A stretch of DNA of 64,000 bases from Paraburkholderia sp. Tr-20389 (lineage in GTDB: Bacteria > Pseudomonadota > Gammaproteobacteria > Burkholderiales > Burkholderiaceae), in contig NZ_JAAGPD010000006.1 of assembly GCF_017104565.1 (NCBI RefSeq), forward strand, positions 1 through 64,000, given 5' to 3'. The stretch's first letter is position 1; each line of letters begins with the position of its first letter. Below, in pieces: positions 58,006 through 64,000 of this stretch. The position numbers were made by a program, and so were the translations under genes. Under the pieces are notes generated by a model. It did no database searches, had not been told where the DNA came from, and worked only from the letters and a program-made list of their open reading frames with translations.

Positions 58006-59772
58006 GTGATCGATTATCTGATTCTCGGTGGCGGCTCTGCAGGCTGCGTGCTGGCCGCGCGCCTTTCCGAAGACACGAGCAAGAGCGTTTGCCTGATCGA
58101 AGCGGGCCGCGATATGTCGCAGACGACCATGCCCGATGCGATTCGCAGCCGCTATCCGGGCCGCGCATATCTCGACACGAACAACATCTGGCAACTGTTG
58201 AAGGCGCGCATGAGCGCGCCTGCCGCGCTGCGCCGCTATGAACAGGCGAAGCTGCTGGGCGGCGGTTCGGCTATCAATGCATTGATGGCCAATCGCGGCG
58301 CGCCCGCCGATTACGACGAGTGGGACATGCTCGGTGCGCGCGGCTGGAACTGGCAGGCGTGCCTGCCCTACTTTCGCAAGCTCGAAACGGATTGCGACTT
58401 CGGCGGCGAACTGCACGGTGCGAGTGGTCCGCTGCGTATTCAGCGCAACGCATGGCCGCGCATCTCGCCGTTCGTGAAGGCGGTGCTCGAAACGCTGCAA
58501 CAGCGCGGGCATGCACAGCATGAGGATCAGAACGGCCCGTGGGAAGACGGCACTTTCATTGGCGCTATCGCGATGAGCGAAGCCGGCGAACGCATTCCCA
58601 CTTCCGTCTGCTATCTCGACGATCAGGTGCGTGCGAGAAAGAATCTGTCGATACGCACGGACTTCGTCGTCGATCGCATTCTGTTCGACGGGCAGCGCGC
58701 GACGGGCGCACGCGTGTTGCGCCCGGACGGCACACATGAAGACGTGCACGCGGCGCGCGTGATCGTCAGCGCGGGTGCGATTCACAGCCCTGCACTGCTG
58801 CTCAGAAGCGGCATCGGCCCGGCCAGCGATCTCGCGGCGCTCGGTATCGAGGTGCGTGCGAATCGTGCGGGTGTGGGGCGCAATCTGATGGAACATCCGT
58901 CGATTGCAGTATCGGCATTCTTGCCGCGCGCGACGCGCACGCCGTTTCCCGACGAACATCATGAGCAGGCCATCGTGCGCTTTTCTTCGGGCCTACCCGA
59001 TACGGTCCCCGGCGACATGCACGGCGCGATTCTGTCGCGCTCGGGCTGGCATTCCGTCGGCTATCGGCTCGGGACGATTTTCTTCTGGGTCAACAAGTCG
59101 TATTCGCGCGGGCATCTGAAGCTGACGTCGACGAATCCTTTCGACGAGCCGCAGGTCGACTTTGCAATGCTCTCGGATCCGCGCGATCTCGAACGCCTGA
59201 AGCTCGCGTTGCGCTTCGGCGCGCAGACGCTGGGGGCGCCTTCGATGGCGCGTCATCGGGATGTGATCTTTCCGTCGAGCTACTCGCCGCGCGTCGCGGC
59301 CGTCGCCGTGCCGGGCGTCTGGAATGCGCTTCAGCGTGGCACGTTGAGCGCGTTGCTCGATGTGGCCGGGCCGTTGCGCGCGTCAGTGATCCGGCGCGTG
59401 GTGACGCAGGGGGTTTCGATTGAAGCACTGCTCGCCGACGATCGGGCGATGACCGAGTTCGTCACGCGGTCGGTGGGCGGAACGTGGCATCCGTCGGGGA
59501 CGTGCCGCATGGGTGCCGCCGGCGACCCGCTGGCTGTGACGAATGCCGATGGCGCGGTCTATGGCGTGGAAGGACTGCATGTGTGCGATGCGTCGCTGAT
59601 GCCGTCCATTCCGTGCGCGAATACGAATGTGCCGACGATCATGGTGGCGGAGCGGGTGGCGGATTTGATCAAAGAATCGAACGGTACATCGCAAGCGATT
59701 TGCAGGTCTGCACCATGCCCTGCTTCAACAGAATCTCGAGATATCGATCGACATCGACGGGTGGGTGCTTGA
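58006..59772 (+). CDS. GMC-family FAD-dependent oxidoreductase
   Basis: A 588-residue flavoprotein of the choline dehydrogenase/alcohol oxidase family. The FAD motif is VIDYLILGGGSAGCVLAARL; the GMC signatures appear as AKLLGGGSAINALMANRG and VIVSAGAIHSPALLLRSGIG. The C-terminal active site has HPSGTCRM with His and a PCANTN block with Asn in place of the second catalytic His position. I start it at the GTG beside the FAD motif. The open frame runs back to 57928 but through a terminator. Its last ~30 codons overlap the convergent PIN gene and lack family similarity. Confidence 0.85.
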   Translation: MIDYLILGGGSAGCVLAARLSEDTSKSVCLIEAGRDMSQTTMPDAIRSRYPGRAYLDTNNIWQLLKARMSAPAALRRYEQAKLLGGGSAINALMANRGAPADYDEWDMLGARGWNWQACLPYFRKLETDCDFGGELHGASGPLRIQRNAWPRISPFVKAVLETLQQRGHAQHEDQNGPWEDGTFIGAIAMSEAGERIPTSVCYLDDQVRARKNLSIRTDFVVDRILFDGQRATGARVLRPDGTHEDVHAARVIVSAGAIHSPALLLRSGIGPASDLAALGIEVRANRAGVGRNLMEHPSIAVSAFLPRATRTPFPDEHHEQAIVRFSSGLPDTVPGDMHGAILSRSGWHSVGYRLGTIFFWVNKSYSRGHLKLTSTNPFDEPQVDFAMLSDPRDLERLKLALRFGAQTLGAPSMARHRDVIFPSSYSPRVAAVAVPGVWNALQRGTLSALLDVAGPLRASVIRRVVTQGVSIEALLADDRAMTEFVTRSVGGTWHPSGTCRMGAAGDPLAVTNADGAVYGVEGLHVCDASLMPSIPCANTNVPTIMVAERVADLIKESNGTSQAICRSAPCPASTESRDIDRHRRVGA

Positions 59773-60244
59773 GCGTGCGTCTCTGACGTTGCGCAGCCGA
59801 CACCACGGCGGCAGGATCGAGATCGAACAGATTCTCGACGAACTCATCGGGATGCTGAGCTTCGACACCGAAGCCGGCAAGACGCTCATTCGGGAAGTCC
59901 CGTTCGTTGAATGTGACGATCACGCTCGCGTTGCAGCGGATTGCGGCTGCAAGTACGTGGCGATCGTTTGCATCAGGCAGAGACAATCCGGCGATCAGAT
60001 CTTCATACCCACTGACCAGAGCATCGGGAATAGCCTGATTCATGAGATCCGACGTGCGATCCAGTTGCTCGGCCGTCAGATCAGGGCGATTCAACAAGAG
60101 GTTGCGCTTCCATTCCTCGTGGATCTGCGCGCTCCATCGCGCCCTGAACTGGCCGGTGAGTCCCAGCCACATCAGGAAATCGCGCAATGGCGCGGGATAG
60201 AGCACGCACGCGTCGTAGACCACTGTGAACGCCGAACACCTCAT
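59669..60244 (-). CDS. PIN-domain toxin
   Basis: A 191-residue protein with a PIN nuclease fold at the N-terminal ~130 residues: VVYDACVLYPAPLRDFLMWL with the first catalytic Asp, an Glu in IHEEWKRNLL, and LSLPDANDRHVLAAAIRCNA with the central Asp pair, then VTFNERDFPNERL with the last acidic residues. It should be a metal-dependent ribonuclease of the VapC-like type (COG1569-like, with a C-terminal extension). It overlaps the upstream HTH gene by four bases as ATGA, the usual toxin-after-antitoxin layout. Confidence 0.85.
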   Translation of the reverse strand: MRCSAFTVVYDACVLYPAPLRDFLMWLGLTGQFRARWSAQIHEEWKRNLLLNRPDLTAEQLDRTSDLMNQAIPDALVSGYEDLIAGLSLPDANDRHVLAAAIRCNASVIVTFNERDFPNERLAGFGVEAQHPDEFVENLFDLDPAAVVSAAQRQRRTLKHPPVDVDRYLEILLKQGMVQTCKSLAMYRSIL

Positions 60245-60708
60245 TCGTAGCCCATTCCCAGCTTCTGGGCTTGCTCGGCGAGGGACTCCATGGCCTGTTC
60301 GCTGGCTTGATCGCGTTCTGCCTTGAACCGCATCAGATCGGCGAATCGCACGCGCCGATGCTTGCCCGTCTTGTGATACGGCAGCGCGTTCTCTTCGAGC
60401 AGCTTGACCAGATGAGGACGCGATACATTGAGCAGATCAGCCGCTTCCTGCGTGGTCAATTCAGCGTGGACGGGCACGACCCGAACGGCGTTTCCGTCGG
60501 CGAGTTCCGCGAGTATATCGACCAGCAAACGCAACGCCGACGTTGGCAGTTCCACCTGATGCGCCCGATTCTTCTCATCGAAGATCTGGATGCGCTGGGT
60601 CTCGAACCTGGTCGCGAGATAGGCGGCCAGAGCCCGTTGCCCCTGGACAGCCGCTTCTACCTCACGCTCGACCGGCAAGGTCATTCCAGACATATTGGTG
60701 TGCGGCAT
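60241..60708 (-). CDS. Excisionase-type HTH antitoxin
   Basis: A 155-residue protein. The N-terminal ~85 residues are helical (AAVQGQRALAAYLATRFETQ). The DNA-binding part is an excisionase-like helix-turn-helix at ~85-130 (ELTTQEAADLLNVSRPHLVK, LPYHKTGKHRRVRFADLMRF), and the tail is helical and probably grips the PIN toxin. It precedes and is coupled to the PIN gene. Direct repeats just upstream are probable autoregulatory sites. Confidence 0.85.
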   Translation of the reverse strand: MPHTNMSGMTLPVEREVEAAVQGQRALAAYLATRFETQRIQIFDEKNRAHQVELPTSALRLLVDILAELADGNAVRVVPVHAELTTQEAADLLNVSRPHLVKLLEENALPYHKTGKHRRVRFADLMRFKAERDQASEQAMESLAEQAQKLGMGYE

Positions 60709-60755
60709 GGCTAGCTCCGAAGCTACAACGGCAGCGAAGCCATCAGTCTATTCGA

Positions 60756-60782
60756 AATAAACGAAAATCGCAATAAACGAAA
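60756..60782 (-). promoter_or_regulatory. Direct-repeat operator of the toxin-antitoxin pair
   Basis: AATAAACGAAA occurs at 60756-60766 and again at 60772-60782, perfect copies 16 bases apart, about one and a half helical turns. They lie about 50 bases ahead of the antitoxin start in an A/T-rich spot within GC-rich DNA, and are likely bound by the excisionase-type antitoxin. Confidence 0.6.
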
Positions 60783-60807
60783 CGCCCCGCTCGCGCGTTA
60801 CGTTGCC

Positions 60808-62235
60808 TCAGCCCCCAAATCCCACAATCCCCTTCACCTCCAGAAACGCCTCCAGCCCCCACTCCCCGTACTCGCGCCCATTCCCCGACTGCTTGTACCC
60901 GCCAAACGGCGACCCCGCATCCCACGCCGGATAGTTCAGATACACGCTGCCCGCGCGCATCCTGAACGCGACCTGCCGTGCACGCGCGACATCCGCCGAT
61001 TGCACGTACGCCGCCAACCCGAACGGCGTATCGTTGGCGATCGCGATGGCGTCTTCCTCATCGCGATACGGCATGATCGCGAGCACAGGGCCGAAGATTT
61101 CCTCGCGCGCGATCGTCATCGAAGGATCCACGTTGGCGAACACCGTCGGCTTCACGAAGTAGCCGCGCGTCAAGCCATCGGGACGTCCGAGACCGCCCGT
61201 CACCAGTTGCGCGCCTTCGTCGATGCCGATGCCGATCAGCCGCTGCACGCGCCCGTATTGCACTTCGCTGACCACAGGCCCCATCGTCGTATCAGCCGCA
61301 TCAGCAGCGCCGACGCGATGCGCCTCGGCTGCGCGCCGCGCGATCTCCACCGCTTCGTCATGCCGCGCCGCAGGCACGAGCATCCGCGTCGGCGCGTTGC
61401 ACGACTGACCGCTATTGCCGAAACACGAATTGACGCCAGCCGTCACTGCCGCTTCGAGATCGACATCGTCGAGCAGAATGTTCGCCGATTTGCCGCCCAG
61501 TTCCTGATGCACGCGCTTCACCGTCGGCGCGGCAAGCTTCGCAATGTCGATACCGGCACGCGTCGAACCCGTGAACGACACCATATCGACATCGGGATGA
61601 CTGCACAGCGCGGCACCCACGGTCGGCCCGTCGCCGTTCACCAGATTGAACACGCCCGCAGGCACGCCGGCGGCATCGATGATCTCCGCGAACAGCACGG
61701 CATTGAGCGGCGACACCTCGCTGGGCTTGAGCACCATCGTGCAGCCCGCGGCAATCGCCGGCGCGACCTTGCAGACGATCTGATTGATCGGCCAGTTCCA
61801 CGGCGTAATCAACGCGACGACGCCCACAGGCTCGTGATTGATCAGCGTCGTGCCCTTCTTGCGCTGCCATTCGAACGTCTCGCACGTACGCAGCACCTCT
61901 TCCAGATGCCGCTTGCCGAGCCCCGCTTGCCACGCGTGCGAGAGCTTCGCAGGCGCGCCGATTTCGCGCATGATCGTCGCGGCCATCTCGTCATAGCGTT
62001 CGAGATACGCATCGAGAATGCGCCGTACGAGTGTCACGCGCTCTTCGGGCTGCGTACGCGAGAACGAAACGAACGCGCGCTTCGCCGCCGCAACCGCGCG
62101 TTCGACATCTTGCGCGTCGCCTAGCGCCACTTCGGCGAACGGCGCTTCCGTGCAGGGATCGACGACGGGCAGACGCGCCGTGCCGGACGGCTCGACCCAC
62201 GCGCCGTCGATATAGAACTTCAGGGAATGGGACAT
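60808..62235 (-). CDS. Aldehyde dehydrogenase of the ABC transporter operon
   Basis: A 475-residue NAD(P)-dependent ALDH. Active-site blocks: ITPWNWPINQIVCKVAPAIA, FTGSTRAGIDIAKLA, HQELGGKSANILLDDVD with the Glu, and CFGNSGQSCNAPTR with the Cys. The ending FGGYKQSGNGREYGEWGLEA is usual for broad-specificity ALDHs. The start is MSHSLKFYIDG, 20 bases after the second permease gene, so the enzyme is made with the transporter and probably oxidises an aldehyde derived from the imported compound. Confidence 0.9.
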   Translation of the reverse strand: MSHSLKFYIDGAWVEPSGTARLPVVDPCTEAPFAEVALGDAQDVERAVAAAKRAFVSFSRTQPEERVTLVRRILDAYLERYDEMAATIMREIGAPAKLSHAWQAGLGKRHLEEVLRTCETFEWQRKKGTTLINHEPVGVVALITPWNWPINQIVCKVAPAIAAGCTMVLKPSEVSPLNAVLFAEIIDAAGVPAGVFNLVNGDGPTVGAALCSHPDVDMVSFTGSTRAGIDIAKLAAPTVKRVHQELGGKSANILLDDVDLEAAVTAGVNSCFGNSGQSCNAPTRMLVPAARHDEAVEIARRAAEAHRVGAADAADTTMGPVVSEVQYGRVQRLIGIGIDEGAQLVTGGLGRPDGLTRGYFVKPTVFANVDPSMTIAREEIFGPVLAIMPYRDEEDAIAIANDTPFGLAAYVQSADVARARQVAFRMRAGSVYLNYPAWDAGSPFGGYKQSGNGREYGEWGLEAFLEVKGIVGFGG

Positions 62236-62255
62236 GCCGTTTCCGTAGAAAGAAA

Positions 62256-63053
62256 TCAGGCCCGCGCCGTCGACGACGACCGGCGGCTCACGACGACGAT
62301 CATCACGAGGCACAAGGTCAGTGCCGTCAGCATCGTGCTGATCGCCGCGATGGTCGGATCGATCTCGTCGCGCAGCGTGACGAACATGCGTCGCGTCAAC
62401 GTCTGGTTCGAGCCGCCCGAAATGAACAGCGCGACGACCGTTTCATCCAGCGCCTGAATGAACACGAACACCGCGCCCGAAATGACACTCGCCTTGATCT
62501 GCGGCAGCGTCACCGTCATGAAGCTGCGAAAGCGATTCATGCCGAGGCTGCGCGCGACCATCTCCTGCGTGCGATCGAAAGTCCGCAAATCCGCGCCGAC
62601 CGAGATCAGCACATACGGCAGCCCGAGCATCGTATCCGCGACGATCAACCCGCCCAGCGTGTTCACGTAGCCAGCCTGCGTGAACACGAAGAACACGCCG
62701 ACGGCAACGATGATGATGGGCACCATCAGCGGCAGCATCAGCAGCGTGCGGAGATATTTCATCGACCAGTGCGAGCCGTGCTGGATGCCGTAGGCCGCCG
62801 CGATGCCGAGCGGCGTCGCGATCAATGCGGCGCACACGGACGCCGTCAGCGTCACGCGCGCCGCGTCGATCCACGCGGGGTTATCGAAGAACGAGTGATA
62901 CCAGCGCAGCGAATACGCGGGCGGCGGGAACGTCATGAAGCGTGTGTCCGAGAACGACAGCGGCACGACGATCACCACGGGCAACATCAGGAATACGAGG
63001 ATCAGCACGACGCCCGCACCGAGCGTCAGCCTTCCGAATGAGATCTTGTTCAT
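62256..63053 (-). CDS. ABC transporter permease (PotC-type)
   Basis: A 265-residue inner-membrane permease with about six helices. The cytoplasmic EAA loop is seen as MVARSLGMNRFRSFMTVTLPQIKASVISG. It belongs to the binding-protein-dependent polyamine/opine transport group (PotC/PhnV-like). Its start overlaps the previous permease stop as ATGA; an ALDH gene follows after 20 bases. Confidence 0.92.
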   Translation of the reverse strand: MNKISFGRLTLGAGVVLILVFLMLPVVIVVPLSFSDTRFMTFPPPAYSLRWYHSFFDNPAWIDAARVTLTASVCAALIATPLGIAAAYGIQHGSHWSMKYLRTLLMLPLMVPIIIVAVGVFFVFTQAGYVNTLGGLIVADTMLGLPYVLISVGADLRTFDRTQEMVARSLGMNRFRSFMTVTLPQIKASVISGAVFVFIQALDETVVALFISGGSNQTLTRRMFVTLRDEIDPTIAAISTMLTALTLCLVMIVVVSRRSSSTARA

Positions 63054-63961
63054 TTCGCGCCCAAGGTCTTTTCGAGGGGAATCACGCGGCTCGCGGCATA
63101 GAAGATTGCGAACACGCAGACCAGCAGCACGACGCTCACCGCACTCGCCGCGCCCCAGCTGTTGTAGATCTCGACGTTGCGGCTCACGACCATCGACACC
63201 ATGATCGACTTGCCGCCGCCCATCAGTTCAGGCGTGATGTAGAAACCGAGGCACAGCACGAACACGAGCGTGACGCCCGCCACGACGCCGCTCATCGACA
63301 GCGGCAGGAACACGCGCCAGAACACATGCAGCGGCGAACCGCCCAGGCTCGCGCCCGCCTGCGACAGATTGGCCGGGATCTTCTGCATCGCGGAGTACAG
63401 CGGCAGCACCATGAACGGCAACAGGATGTGCACCATCGCGACGATCGTGCCGAACTGGTTATACGAAAGCTGCAACGGCCTGTCGATCAGCCCCATCGAC
63501 AGCAAGGCCTTGTTCACGAGCCCCGTACGCTGCAGCAGCACGAGCCACGCATAGGTACGCACGAGCACGCTGGTCCAGAACGGCAGAATGACCATACCGA
63601 GTATCAGCGCGCTCCACTTCGGCGGCACGGAGGCCGCGAAATACGCAACGGGATACCCCAGCAGCAATGTAACGCCCGTCACGATGATGCTCAGCTTGAA
63701 CGTCATCAGGAACGTGTCGAGATACGTGCCCGTGAAAATGCGCCGGTAGTTGACGAGCGTGAACGCGCCGTCGTGATAGATCGACTGCCACGAGAGCCAC
63801 GCAAGCGGCAACACCAGCAGCACCACCACGACGAGCAGCGCGGGCGCCATCAGCAGCAGCATCGCGCGATCTTCGCGCTGCTGGTGGCGAACCGACGGAT
63901 CGATCGTAGCGGTCTGCATCACAGTCTGATCCTGGAAAGCGTGTTTGACTGTCGTCATCAT
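63050..63961 (-). CDS. ABC transporter permease (PotB-type)
   Basis: A 303-residue permease starting at the double ATG (63961/63958). It has six or so helices and an EAA loop near QKIPANLSQAGASLGGSPLHVFWRVFLPLSM. It pairs with the PotC-type permease to form a heterodimeric channel. Its ATG overlaps the stop of a further upstream gene as ATGA. No ATPase is in the window. Confidence 0.92.
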   Translation of the reverse strand: MMTTVKHAFQDQTVMQTATIDPSVRHQQREDRAMLLLMAPALLVVVVLLVLPLAWLSWQSIYHDGAFTLVNYRRIFTGTYLDTFLMTFKLSIIVTGVTLLLGYPVAYFAASVPPKWSALILGMVILPFWTSVLVRTYAWLVLLQRTGLVNKALLSMGLIDRPLQLSYNQFGTIVAMVHILLPFMVLPLYSAMQKIPANLSQAGASLGGSPLHVFWRVFLPLSMSGVVAGVTLVFVLCLGFYITPELMGGGKSIMVSMVVSRNVEIYNSWGAASAVSVVLLVCVFAIFYAASRVIPLEKTLGAK

Positions 63962-64000
63962 GCACCCACGGCGTCGAGAAACTGATACCACGCAGCGACG
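63958..64000 (-). CDS. 3' end of the upstream operon gene (partial)
   Basis: The last 13 codons of a frame ending VAAWYQFLDAVGA and TGA at 63958-63960 run off the window. The ATGA overlap with the permease start and the direction show that it belongs to the same operon. Too little is visible to name it; an ATPase or a solute-binding protein would be expected here. Confidence 0.5.
   Translation of the reverse strand, partial: VAAWYQFLDAVGA

Overview
The window looks like a chromosome segment of a Burkholderiaceae bacterium, most likely Paraburkholderia or Caballeronia. The basis is the high-GC third-position-biased coding, LysR-rich gene content, Gram-negative porin and OmpW genes, the small DUF3563 protein, a PHB toolkit (phaB, phasin), AAHS-type aromatic-acid transport and a short beta-proteobacterial flagellin. 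I saw no rRNA, tRNA, CRISPR array, intact insertion sequence or replication origin.

1-4.5 kb: the 3' end of a very large secreted repeat protein (210-bp tandem repeats, then a cryptic ~13-residue repeat, then a C-terminal module), followed by wreckage of its presumed type I secretion genes: an ABC exporter reduced to its two ends and a truncated HlyD adaptor. A flagellin gene with a FliA-like promoter faces them. 4.5-24 kb: transporters, a serine hydrolase, LysR regulators, an SDR without its catalytic tyrosine, envelope genes (a small secreted protein, an M23 peptidase and a DD-endopeptidase) each preceded by a PmrA/QseB-like box, a GH36-like/GH35 glycosidase pair, an immunity-like protein and OmpW. 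24-36 kb: an orphan ParA, hydrolases, a Tat-exported purple-acid-phosphatase-like enzyme, SurE, and a porin/AAHS transporter pair divergent from a GntR regulator and a LysR protein with two DNA-binding domains.

36-47.5 kb: a coherent stress and carbon-storage island of phaB, phasin, two universal stress proteins, DUF1840, many small uncharacterised proteins, a periplasmic solute-binding-like protein and a translationally coupled hybrid kinase / REC-PAS kinase / NarL-type regulator operon. Its make-up resembles the low-oxygen-activated (lxa) locus known from Burkholderia cenocepacia. Two promoters in it share a palindrome fused to the -10 element, and a third intergenic region carries repeated TCCTGA boxes. 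These are the best candidates for an undescribed regulatory circuit.

47.7-64 kb: mostly catabolism. It holds a two-domain GNAT, a hydroxyacid reductase, a class III aminotransferase with an Lrp/AsnC regulator, a LysR gene divergent from tartrate/D-malate dehydrogenase, succinate-semialdehyde-type dehydrogenase, an AstE/AspA deacylase, a cupin, a solute-binding protein and a GMC oxidoreductase. A PIN/HTH toxin-antitoxin pair with a repeat operator follows. The window ends with an ABC permease pair in an operon with a second aldehyde dehydrogenase; that operon continues past the window edge. Together these suggest uptake and oxidation of an amine or omega-amino acid, but the substrate is not fixed by the sequence.
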